Part shown: in pieces, positions 33,941 to 43,130 of the stretch | Numbering within the stretch: position 1 is the stretch's first letter | How the letters are laid out: each line of letters begins with the position of its first letter | Assembly (NCBI GenBank): GCA_021234155.1 | Contig: JAJEKV010000005.1 | Span: 24,631,584-24,695,583 of the forward strand | DNA from: Isoetes taiwanensis | Taxonomy: Eukaryota; Streptophyta; Lycopodiopsida; Isoetales; Isoetaceae | DNA length: 64,000 bases | Direction of reading: 5' to 3' | Made by a program: the position numbers and the translations under genes | Notes under the pieces: generated by a model | What the model was told of the DNA's origin: nothing | What the model saw: the letters and a program-made list of their open reading frames with translations, nothing else | Databases searched by the model: none

Positions 33941-34660
33941 TCAAGAAGGTTTATAAAACAACGCATTTGCATTGGCAGCGTTCGGAAGACGGAGTTGCTG
34001 AGGAGCTGGGGAATGATCAGAACTTTGACAAATAAAACAATGAAGCTGCTTCTTGATGCCAAATCCCTTATTAAGTGGAGAGCCCTTCATCTCCAACGCC
34101 ATCCTTCTAGCTTCTCTAAGCTTCTTATCGCCGTCAGTTGGATTAAGATCACCGAACTCGTAGCATTCAGCAACATCAGGACCCTCCCTGTCCCTTATCC
34201 AAATTAAATTCTTTTGTTCAGAAACAACAGACATACCTTTATCGATCTTTGCATTGGCCAATGGATCCAGGGTCTTGGATAGACGAAGATGGCTCTCTAA
34301 ATCAGAAAAGGCATCTTCAATGTTGTTGAAACTGTCCCAAAGCTTGATATTGTTTGGATACTTGAGCATCGGGGTCCTAGATTTCTTACTTTTACGCTCT
34401 AACTCCTCTTGTAATGCTGCAATCTTAGACTCCAAAACCGTCAGGTCCTCCGCCTTGGGTTGAGACTGTAGCTGAGCAACAATCCTTGTCTCTAAAGAAT
34501 TCAACTGGTCAGCTCTGTCCGTGGCCAACTTCAGAATTTCTTGAGCCCAGGCTGGGGCTTGCAAATCGGTTGGAAGACCTCCAGGAGCACCGTTAACTGC
34601 CATAGAAGGGGAAGCAAACCCATGAGAAGAAGACGCAGGACGCTTGCCTAGCCTTGCCAT
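33941..34660 (-). CDS. ORF1 (Gag-like) of the DIRS/Ngaro-like element F
   Basis: The start was chosen at the ATG at 34660 (MARLGKRP); the frame is open upstream to 34696. About 239 residues: a Ser/Pro/Ala-rich N-terminus, a predicted coiled coil at about 45-85 (ETRIVAQLQ...ALQEELERKSKK), then a segment with NAKIDKGMSVVSEQKNLIWI, RDREGPDVAECYEFGDL and DGDKKLREARRMA. From family knowledge, ORF1 of DIRS/Ngaro elements shares a block with L..GK.L...RNKLI.IADR, GW..V.EY..D and DSDDEK....A. The match in order and spacing is the basis of the call. A C-x2-C-x4-H stretch (CFICQSSDH) lies near the end. No stop interrupts it. Confidence 0.65.
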   Translation of the reverse strand: MARLGKRPASSSHGFASPSMAVNGAPGGLPTDLQAPAWAQEILKLATDRADQLNSLETRIVAQLQSQPKAEDLTVLESKIAALQEELERKSKKSRTPMLKYPNNIKLWDSFNNIEDAFSDLESHLRLSKTLDPLANAKIDKGMSVVSEQKNLIWIRDREGPDVAECYEFGDLNPTDGDKKLREARRMALEMKGSPLNKGFGIKKQLHCFICQSSDHSPAPQQLRLPNAANANALFYKPS

Positions 34661-34929
34661 TTTCAAACGTGAAACAAACTCCAACGATGGGAGCACAACA
34701 GATCAGACAAGGTAAGATGAGCAAGAACACAAGAAGCTGATGATCCCTTAAAAGAGAACGATGGAAGGAAAAATTATAAGGGAGCAAAGAAGAGACTAGA
34801 GTGGAAACGATGCCAAGGAAAGGAAATCAGAGCAATAGGAACGAAGGAAAATCGTGAGTACTGTGCAAATAGAGAGGCTTAAGGACCAACGATCTGCAAA
34901 CAAAAAGGCTGAAGGACCAACAAGACGCC

Positions 34930-35109
34930 GAAGTGCGCTCTGGCAAATTCCGGAAATGGAGATGCGAAACAAAGCGCTGATGCAAAGAACCTAAAAGGAA
35001 CGCTACTAATAGGCAAGGGTCTGGCAGTTGTCAACTGCCCGGGACACTTGTCCCTTAGCTCTAGAAGTCCATTTACCATCTATTCGTTGAAAACGAAGGT
35101 AAATGTGAC
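34930..35109 (-). repeat. Split direct repeat, terminal copy of the 180-bp unit
   Basis: 180 bp, nearly identical to 31218-31397. Its last base (35109) is the right edge of element F; gypsy integrase sequence resumes at 35110. Confidence 0.9.
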
Positions 35110-35970
35110 ATCCTTCTTCTTCAGGTCACCATCAACATATTATTGTAGCCATAGACTATTTTACTAAGTGGGCAGAAGCTATACCTTTGAGGCAGGCTAA
35201 TGCCTCCACAACTGCAAGATTTTTACATGAATATGTTTGTTCCAGGTTTGGTATTCCTTTCTAGTTGCATTCTGATAGGGGTACACCTTTTGTTAATGAA
35301 GTTATTACTAACCTGTTGGACATTTTGAAGGTCAAGCATACCAAAAGCTCCTCATACTATCCTCAGGGTAATGGACAAGCTGAAGCCACTAACAAAGTGT
35401 TGAAAAATATTTTGCAGAAGACAGTTGAGGTCAACAAGAGGGATTGGCATGTCGAAATAGTGGATGCACTTTGGGCTTATAGGGTTACCATTAAAACAGC
35501 TACAAATCATACACCTTTCAATTTGGTTTATGGCATAGAGGCAGTTTTACCAGTGGAACTCGAGTTGCCTTCCCTGAGATTGGCTCATAAACTATGCTTA
35601 CCTTTTGAACATGCCTTGCAAGAAAGATTGGATGCCTTGCTGCACCTAGATGAATATAGAATGGAAGCTGAGAATACTAATTTGCTGAAAAAGACTAAAG
35701 ATCTGGCTGCATTCAAAGCTGCACATAAAATACAGGGTACTTTTAGGTAGGGGGAGCTTGTCCTTGTGGAATAAGTCAAAAGAAGACTCAGCTGGCAAGT
35801 TTGATAATATTTGGGAAGGACCCTTTGTGGTGTTGGAATCTGCAGGAACCAATTCATATTGGTTACAAGAGGTTGCCTCAGGAATATTGTTACCAAATCC
35901 TATCAATATCCTGCATTTGAAAAGGTATTGGGACCAGCATGCTTGCTTGTCCCTCTTTTTACATTAGAGA
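35110..35970 (+). pseudogene. Integrase core and C-terminus, element E, after insertion F
   Basis: It resumes with HHQHIIVAIDYFTKWAEA, then LHSDRGTPF (catalytic D) and QAEATNKVLK (catalytic E). It ends LKRYWDQHACLSLFLH* at about 35967. A TAG replaces a codon before LHSD (about 35262), and a stop/frame change follows TFR at about 35748. It encodes the part of integrase missing upstream of F. Confidence 0.85.
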
Positions 35971-36734
35971 GTTTAAAGACCTATGGTAGGTTTAGAATAG
36001 TTAGATCTATTTAATTTCTGAGCATATTACTTTGATAAGTTAATTTTGTGATTGTAGGTTGGGCTGACCTGAGGACAGTATAAGTGATCTCAAGAAAAAG
36101 AGTGATTACTAATGCTTTACCAAGTGCCATATGCAGGAGCATCCTTTTTTCCATCTTTATTCACCTGCCATAAGTGGTCCTGCTACTCATCTAGACTTCT
36201 TACTCCTGTTTTCATTCCCATAAAAGCACTCTGCAATTCAGCTTCACCACCATAGCAGAGTTGCAAGGTTTTGAGACTAACTCGGTTGTGTGTTTCCATG
36301 ACAGGTGCACCCTTTCTCCATTTTCTTTCATCTGCCATAAGTAGTCCTGCCATCCATTTAAGCTCCTTATTCTTGTCTTTCATTCCCAAAAGAAAGCACT
36401 CTGCAATTCATCTTCACCATCATAGCAGAGTTGCTCTTTAAAGGATCAAGGAGGCACACATTCTTTTGTTTTGGCGAGATCTCAACACTTGCACATTTAC
36501 TTCGCCCTCATACACTCCATCCCCATCATCACCCTATCATATTCACACTCATTCTCATCCTTTTATCACTCATCATATTCCACTCACATCCTCCCACCAC
36601 CATATTCACCTTTATTCCACCAACATATGCACATTACACCCTCTCTCTACCATGATTCTCACCCAGGCATTTTGGTACAAAGTTGAAAACCCTCTATGGC
36701 TGAGGGGACCAGCCATTCTTTTGTTTTGGCGAGA
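35971..36734 (+). other. 3' untranslated region of element E
   Basis: C/T-rich repeat region as in A, B and D, ending ...GGGGACCAGCC, then TTTTGTTTTGGCGAGA next to the 3' LTR. Open frames here are low-complexity and are not called. Confidence 0.65.
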
Positions 36735-38684
36735 TGTTGCCCCCAAAGGGCAACATGCTAATTATGTTCTATGCATTCAAGTCAGGTTAAGTCATTTCTG
36801 AAGACTAGGTCAAAGATTGGAAGAGCTTGGTAGTCAACATTGGTGTGAAGGTCAAAAGATGCTTACCTTCTAGGTCAACAAGTGCTCAAGCCAAAAGTTC
36901 ACAAGAGTTATTTTATTTGGGATCAAATGCTTAGTTAAAGAATATGCTCTAGAAGAATCTGGGTTATGAAGTTTGGAAGACATATTTTGAAGATTGGAAG
37001 TTAAGAGTTTGGAAGACCCCATGGTGTATAGTTTCTAATTTTTTTCCTTTGTTTCACCCCACTACCCCCATTTTTGCACTTTTGGCTCAACATTGTTTTC
37101 ATACCTATTGTTCATTCCTTTGCCATGCTTGCTTTGCCATAATTGCCATCTTGCTCAAATTCCTTACCATTTCCTTCAATGTGCCATCAGCTTGTCTATT
37201 CAAAAACCTACTTAAGCCTTTGTTTCAAAATATCATTCCCTTTTCTTTATTATTTCCTTTGCCCCCTTAATGGTCCCTCATAATTTCTTTTGCCTTCATT
37301 CCTATTCCATCATATTCTTAGTGGTATATTCTAAGCTTGCCAAAAGATGCCCAAAAGATTGCCTATCCTTTGCACGTGTGGAGAATCCCTCCTATGGTAA
37401 AAAAATTTTGGATTATCTCTAAATATTTCTTGGGAAAATACCTCTAAACCATTGGCCAAGATTCTTGAATGACAAAATACAGCATATTCAAGGCATATTC
37501 TTCCGAAAATACGGAACCGTATCGTGCGAAGTTCTCAAAAATACTGCTGAAGAACCCTAAAATTAGAAAGCTAGCTCGAATCATGCCTTCTCGCGCTCCA
37601 TTCTCTCTGAAACCACTCTATTTTTGGATTCCGGAAACTAAGCAACAGATTAAGCCTAAATTTATTACCTAAAATTACTGGAATCGAAATTTAAAACTAT
37701 ATACAGGGGAATCACAATCACAACATTTTCGAAGGCCCAGATGTACTCAAATCCGACATTGATCAATGCTGAGCATGACCTGAAAGATTCTTGAAGTCCC
37801 TGAGCACTCCTCGACTGGATTTGCAAAGATCTAGTTGATATTAATTTCAAAAATTATCTTATGACTTACGATGATTATTTTCCAGTATCTGAAACTTTGA
37901 AATATCATTATCCATTGTTATTATGATGTATGTACCTTCATATCAATATAAATCGATTGCCAAGTTGCCAAATCTCTCTCTGATACATTGCTTAGCAATT
38001 TTTGACTCAAAATATTTTACAGAAAATCCCCGAATGTTCCAAAGCACTATTGACATACTTGCCATCTATCCTTAGAGCCATTGTGAGCTAAGGGCTTTGA
38101 AAACGTCAAAAAATACCACTTCCAGTTCAAGTTAGAAAAATTAGCATTCGGGTCTGATCATTTTTTTGACTGTATTTTGCCAAATCCAGCCACAAAAAAT
38201 GCTTCTGCAGTTTCAAATGGAAATTTGACCTCATGCCCCTCTCCCTCATCACCATTAGAGCACATGTGCTTTGGAAATTCCCAAAAATACACTCTGCAAC
38301 TCCAGATCTTATTTTCTGATCACTGTTTTCCATAGTTGACCTCTATTGACCAATTTTTGACCCCACTTTGAGATTGGATATCTCTCAAATCTATAGTCTG
38401 ACTTGGTCAGAAACTTCATCACTGGATTCCTACCACTTTTTTGAGCAAGTCTGAAGGGTTGACTCGAGAAATTAATCCATTTCTTGTCACCACAACCATT
38501 TGAGTGAAGGTCCCATTTCCTAGAAATGGGAAAGGTATGAGATTTGAGTTTTTTTGGACTTTTCTTTGAATTTATATTGCATAGACTGATCACCTTAAGT
38601 GATCTGGAGGTTCTAACAACAATTTGGGTGTAAACTCAAGTTGGTCCTTTGTGGTTGACCTTTAAGCCAGGTTTAGGGTCAACA
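36735..38684 (+). repeat. 3' LTR of element E (1950 bp)
   Basis: It has the same start hairpin and GGGTCAACA end as the 5' LTR, without the 598-bp duplication. CTGCG follows at 38685-38689. Confidence 0.92.
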
Positions 38685-38689
38685 CTGCG
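38685..38689 (+). repeat. Right target-site duplication of element E (CTGCG)
   Basis: Exact repeat of 23408-23412. Confidence 0.9.
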
Positions 38690-38961
38690 AGTACAGGAAA
38701 GGAAGAAATGTTCTGCATGAAGCTAGTCACGTGGAATATGAGGGGGATTAAAGGCTCTCTTAAAAGGAAAAGGGCACTGATTGCTCTAAGAGAGATGAAG
38801 GCAGATTTAATATTGATGCAAGAACATAGACTCCCCTTATTTGAAACCTCTAGACTGAGTGAGTGGATAATACCAAGAGGAGATTCTGTATGGACACTTG
38901 CAGATGGTACAAAGGGAGGGATATGTATGGTATGGACTGGATTTTTTCCAATCAGAACTAC
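38690..38961 (+). pseudogene. LINE ORF2, start of the endonuclease domain
   Basis: An open frame from about 38708 encodes MKLVTWNMRGIKG, ADLILMQEHRLP and KGGICMVW, the N-terminal motifs of the APE-type endonuclease of plant L1 elements (N and E of the active site visible). It is cut at about 38961 by copia G; the endonuclease resumes at 43131. Confidence 0.85.
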
Positions 38962-40393
38962 ATAACCTGATGTTGAATGTCTTTGATCCACATCCCCACC
39001 CCAGTCTGCATCTGCAAATCCCTCAATGATGCATCCTCTGTCCCTAAATGGTATTCCCTGATCTATTGTTCCTTTCAAAATACCTTAGAACACGTTTGGC
39101 TGCTGCCCAGTGCTGTCTCCCTGGGTTGTTGTTATATCTACTTAATAAATTGACTGCAAAAGCAATGTCAGGTTTTGTAGCCCCTGATAGATGTAACAAA
39201 CAACCAATTAAACTTCTGTATGGAACCTTCTTCATATATTCAATCTCTTCCTCAGTTTCGGGACACATTTTCTTGCTGATCTTATGTTCTGGGATCAGAG
39301 GAGTACCTACTATATTACATTCAACCATTTTAAATCTCTCAAGCACGGCTTGCACATAATCAGCTTGACTCATATTTATGATCTTCTCCTCTCTATTTCT
39401 GATCACCTTAATCCCTAAGAACTTCTTCAACTCTCCAAGGTCTGTCATCTTAAATCTGGATTTAAGTAATTTCTTGCATATTTCCAAGCAATCCAAATTA
39501 TTAGAGAACATAACACAATCATCTACATACAGTGCAATGAGACAAAAATGATCATGCTGCTTGAATACATACAAATTTCCATCTCCATTCAGCTTTGCAA
39601 ATCCATGTTCTGTGAGATATTTATCCATACATGTATACCATGCTCTAGGTGACTGTTTAAGTCTGTATACTGCTCTCTTTAACCTCCATATTTTATCTTT
39701 CTTCTCTTCAAATCCTAAGGGTGGCTTCATGTAAATTTCTTCCTCCAACTCTGCATTTAGAAATGCAGTACTAACTTCCATATGATGAATTTCCCAGTTC
39801 ATTGAGTTGGCCAGCGCTAACATAATTCTTATGCTGGATAATTTCACTATTGGTGAGTACGTGTCATTATAATCAACTCCCTTTTGCTGTGTAAATCCCT
39901 GAGCAACAAGTCTAGCCTTAAATTTTTTTGATCCATCTGGAAGCTCTTTTATCTTAAAAATCCATCTGTTTCCCACAATATTCTTCTCCTCTGGCCTGTT
40001 AACTACTTCAAATGTCTCAGTACGTTTAAAAGCTAACATCTCTTCATTCATGGCATTTTGCCAATATTTGCTAATTGCTTCTTCATAGGTGTGTGGCATA
40101 TCATTCTCCACTACGGCCATCAAATGTGGGACCATTTCTTCTTCTACTACCTCTAATCTCTTGCTTTTTCCATCAGCCTCCCTTCCAAGCTCATCAACCT
40201 TAATTCCTTTGTCTGCCAATTCTTTTTTAAGTCTTTCTGCTTCAGACATCCTTTTCCTTTGTTTACTAACAATAATTTCTTCTTGTACTATCTCTTTGTC
40301 AGGATTATTATCCTCTATGCCAACCTGTGATCTTTTGTCTGAGTCCCCATCATCACCACTATCAATTTCAGACTTATGATTTGTGTTTTCCAT
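38962..40393 (-). pseudogene. RT and partial RNase H, copia element G
   Basis: The main frame, 39044-40393, holds WRWIFK-type RT start (GNRWIFKIKELPDG), FKARLVAQGFTQQKGVDY, RLKQSPRAWY and the catalytic YVDD. Motif A reads HMEVSTAFLN where copia RTs have MDVKTAFLNG; the Asp is replaced by Glu. The remaining RNase H residues are in a different frame at 38962-39078. It reverse-transcribes in the family, but this copy lacks a complete RNase H. Confidence 0.85.
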
Positions 40394-40647
40394 TTCAACT
40401 GTCTTCTTCTTGTTTTGTACTCCATACCCTTAAGATCCTTATATAGCTGTTCTTCTGAGAATATAACATCCCTGCTTATCACTATTTTCCTCTTGCTTGG
40501 GACATAACACCTATATGCCTTAGATTCTTCATCATATCCAATTAAAAAACCAGTCAAGGCCCTGTCATCTAATTTATTTCTCAATTCTTCTGGAATGTGT
40601 ACATATGCCAAGCAACCATAGATTCTAAACCTTTTATATGATGGCAT
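40315..40647 (-). pseudogene. Integrase C-terminal region, copia element G
   Basis: The frame encodes YKRFRIYGCLAYVHIPEE and FLIGYDEESKAYRCY, the conserved copia segment between the integrase core and RT. It overlaps the ends of the two larger frames, showing frameshifts on both sides. Confidence 0.8.
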
Positions 40648-42700
40648 TCAGCTCGGGTATTTCTCCATCAATACTTGCACTTGGAACCCTGTTTTGTATG
40701 TAAATTGCAGTCTTCAATGCTTCTTCCCACAACATATTTGGTAATCCAGCATGCTTTAGCATAGCCCTGACTGCATTTAAACATGTTCTATTCTTTCTTT
40801 CTGCTACCCCATTCTGCTGGGGAGAATACCTACATTGTCTTTTTATTCCCTTCTCAATGCAATAGGCCTTAAAATTCTTTGAGATATACTCACCACCCCG
40901 GTCAGATCTTAAACATTTCACTTTGTACCTTGTTTCTCTTTCTACTTCATTCACATATTCTTTAAAAGCTTTCAAAGCTTCATACTTTTTCCTTAAACAG
41001 TAGCATTTAGCTTTTCTAGTGAAATCATCTACAAAGGTGATGAAATACCTTTTTCCAGAAAGACTTCTTATATTAAGTGGGCCACATATGTCTGTATGAA
41101 CCAGTTCCAATGGTGTTTCTGCTCTCTTGAATCTCCTGCCAAAAGGAAGTCGAGTACTTTTTCCTACCATGCAACCCCTGCAAACAAAATTCTTCTGATC
41201 TTCTTTGGCAGCATTAATGTATCCAAGTTTGTCCAGAGCTTTCACATTATTTATATTTGTATGTCCTAAACGTTCATGCCAAGTTTTATAACTGGAAATT
41301 GATACATGATTAACTGCTGGCACATTTTCAAAAACATCCAACTCAAAGAGATCTCCGACCCTTTTGCCCAAAAAACATGTTTTATTATCTTTCATAACTC
41401 TACAAACACGCTTGTCAAATAGGACCTGATAATCAAGGTCAACTAATTGACTTACAGAAATCAATTTTTTCTCTATAGAAGGCACACAAAGAACCTTCTC
41501 TATTTCTACTGGTCTTCCTTGCAAATCAAACAATTTCAGCATGCCTCCAGCCTTCACTTCTTTAACCGTACCATCTCCCAAACATACATTCTTTGTCTTC
41601 TGCTCTTTATCACATCTTGTCAGCCAATCTGAAGATCCTATGATTGTTCTTTCAGCTCCCGAATCTACAACAAAAGATGCTTCACCATTTTGTACTTTGT
41701 TCAAATAATTAGAAAAAGTATTTGTTACCTCCTCTTCCGAATCTTCCTCCTCACATTCTACAACATCAACATTTGAGCTAGCTACTTTGGCACTCCTGCC
41801 TCGACCTCTATTTGTATTCCAATTATTCCTGCCCCTGCCTCTGCCCCTGCCACTGTCCTTTGGGCTTGGGCATTTAGACGCCACATGTCCTACTCCTCCA
41901 CATGTGTAACAAGTCCTCACATTCTGACCACTTCTTGGGCAGTTATATTTCAAATGTCCTACTTCCTTACAACCAAAACATGGACCAAGTTGCCTATAGG
42001 CTTTTTCCTTTTTTACCACTAACACTTCTGCAGAATCTTCCTCATCCTCATTTTCATTTTCAATACCAGACTTCTGCTCTATTTCAGTCCTTGCAATCTG
42101 CTCAGCCTCTTCCCTCGTCCTAGCTACAGTCCTTATTAGTGTAGCCAAGGTCCCAAAATTAGCAAACATTTTGGAAATTGCCAAGATTTGATGACTTACA
42201 GACATAGTTACCCCTGCTGCCTCTAAATCTGCACAAAGGGAATCAAACTTATGGAACATTGTGGTCAGCTCAGTTTTCTCATCAAATCTCATCTTTCTAA
42301 TTTCCTTTTCCAGAACATCTATTTGGGATGAGCTTTTCGTCTGATATGTCTTGATTAAATACTTCCAAGCATCTCTAGGACTCAAATCCCTCAGTTTAAG
42401 CATTATGCTTGGTGCAACCTTGCACATGATTATGGCCTTAGCCTGACTTATTTTCAAGTCATCACTACTAACACTTACCTCTTTAGATTTTGCAGCAGAC
42501 TCTCCAGATTTTGCAGTTGAAGCCTCTTCTATTGCTGAGCTGCTAGCTTCATCATCAACACCACCATTAGACTCAATTATATGCCATAATCCTTCAAATT
42601 GTAAGACTTCTTTAATTCTTTCTTTCCATATCTGAAAGCCTCCAATCCCCTGAAATACTTCAACAGAACTTAGCAATGTAGCTCCAAAACGTGTGGCCAT
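40634..42700 (-). CDS. Gag, protease and integrase of copia element G
   Basis: The start is the ATG at 42700 (MATRFGATLL), just after the PBS; the frame is open to 42742. About 688 residues. A gag domain with two CCHC knuckles (CFGCKEVGHLKYNC, CYTCGGVGHVASKC) precedes an Arg/Gly-rich stretch. Protease has FVVDSGAERTIIG, the pre-integrase domain has WHERLGHTNINNVKAL and CRGCMVGK, and the integrase core has HTDICGPL, RSDRGGEY and QNGVAERKN (D, D, E). The frame ends at a shift just after IYIQNRVPSASIDG. Confidence 0.9.
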   Translation of the reverse strand: MATRFGATLLSSVEVFQGIGGFQIWKERIKEVLQFEGLWHIIESNGGVDDEASSSAIEEASTAKSGESAAKSKEVSVSSDDLKISQAKAIIMCKVAPSIMLKLRDLSPRDAWKYLIKTYQTKSSSQIDVLEKEIRKMRFDEKTELTTMFHKFDSLCADLEAAGVTMSVSHQILAISKMFANFGTLATLIRTVARTREEAEQIARTEIEQKSGIENENEDEEDSAEVLVVKKEKAYRQLGPCFGCKEVGHLKYNCPRSGQNVRTCYTCGGVGHVASKCPSPKDSGRGRGRGRNNWNTNRGRGRSAKVASSNVDVVECEEEDSEEEVTNTFSNYLNKVQNGEASFVVDSGAERTIIGSSDWLTRCDKEQKTKNVCLGDGTVKEVKAGGMLKLFDLQGRPVEIEKVLCVPSIEKKLISVSQLVDLDYQVLFDKRVCRVMKDNKTCFLGKRVGDLFELDVFENVPAVNHVSISSYKTWHERLGHTNINNVKALDKLGYINAAKEDQKNFVCRGCMVGKSTRLPFGRRFKRAETPLELVHTDICGPLNIRSLSGKRYFITFVDDFTRKAKCYCLRKKYEALKAFKEYVNEVERETRYKVKCLRSDRGGEYISKNFKAYCIEKGIKRQCRYSPQQNGVAERKNRTCLNAVRAMLKHAGLPNMLWEEALKTAIYIQNRVPSASIDGEIPELNAII

Positions 42701-42711
42701 TGTTCTATCTA

Positions 42712-42723
42712 GCTCTGATACCA
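42712..42723 (-). other. Primer binding site of copia element G (initiator tRNA-Met type)
   Basis: The - strand reads TGGTATCAGAGC, the classic copia primer site complementary to the 3' end of initiator tRNA-Met. It is one base away from an LTR ending CTTTCA. Confidence 0.9.
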
Positions 42724-43130
42724 ATGAAAGATAATTTATCAACTGACTACAACACCTTAGACTATTGCACCAATGTCACACAATTGAACTATAACCAAAT
42801 ATGAATGTATGAATTCAATTCATTCTCTCAATCAATCTACCTCTCTGTACAATGTGAACTACTGCTTAAATATATTAGGGGATCACCAAAATCTGGCAAC
42901 CCCATCATCATATCCACTCGTTGATCTAATCGGCAGCTAGATCAAAGCTTTTGTTTCCACCTGGCCCGGGATACTCTTCACCGAGCTAGAACTTAGGGTT
43001 ATCCAGAAATATGCTTAATGGTAAGATTCAAAATCATCGAACCATTACCAAACAATAATATTCAATGACATAGAAAAGTTCATATTCAAGCACATATAAT
43101 TCTACATAGAAAAGTTCAACCACCAAACAG
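42724..43130 (-). repeat. 5' LTR of copia element G (about 405 bp)
   Basis: Bounded inside by the PBS and outside by resumed LINE endonuclease sequence. There is no second copy in the window. The outer boundary is judged from where LINE coding resumes (CTGTGGCTATTTTAAAAA). Confidence 0.75.

Larger units (their letters stand above)
30498..35109 (-). mobile_element. Deleted DIRS/Ngaro-like tyrosine-recombinase retrotransposon (element F)
   Basis: A 4612-bp insertion in the integrase of E. Joining the host bases on each side (CCCCATTA / ATCCTTCTTC) restores an uninterrupted integrase reading (GPINPSSSG) with no target duplication. It carries split direct repeats: a 70-bp repeat at the left end and again at 31398, and a 180-bp repeat at 31218-31397 and at the right end. 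The internal copies are fused, so 31397/31398 is exactly the right end joined to the left end. On the - strand it encodes a DIRS/Ngaro-like ORF1 and the start of a DIRS/Ngaro-type RT. RNase H, methylase and recombinase regions were not found, so it is non-autonomous. The class is inferred from structure plus two protein matches recalled from family knowledge. Confidence 0.8.
23413..38684 (+). mobile_element. Full-length gypsy element E
   Basis: It has two LTRs in the same orientation, a PBS, gag, protease, archaeal RNase H, RT, gypsy RNase H, integrase and a 3' untranslated region, framed by CTGCG duplications. It sits inside the LINE just 5' of the LINE ORF2 start. About 4.6 kb of its length is the nested element F inside integrase. 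Coding regions have several frameshifts and stops, so it is complete in structure but not autonomous. Confidence 0.93.
38962..43130 (-). mobile_element. Ty1/copia element G, 3'-truncated
   Basis: On the - strand: LTR (42724-43130), PBS, gag, protease, integrase, RT and the start of RNase H. The sequence passes from RNase H (GFADADWGGDVDQRHSTSGY) straight into LINE sequence at 38961, so the end of RNase H, the polypurine tract and the 3' LTR are absent. It lies inside the LINE endonuclease. Confidence 0.85.

Noticed and set aside
39048-39359. + strand ORFs at 39048, 40089, 41447 and 41902
   Set aside because: They are antisense shadows of copia G's gag and pol.
42712-42723. Possible tRNA-Met gene fragment
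   Set aside because: Only the 12-base primer site is present; there is no cloverleaf, and it sits beside an LTR.
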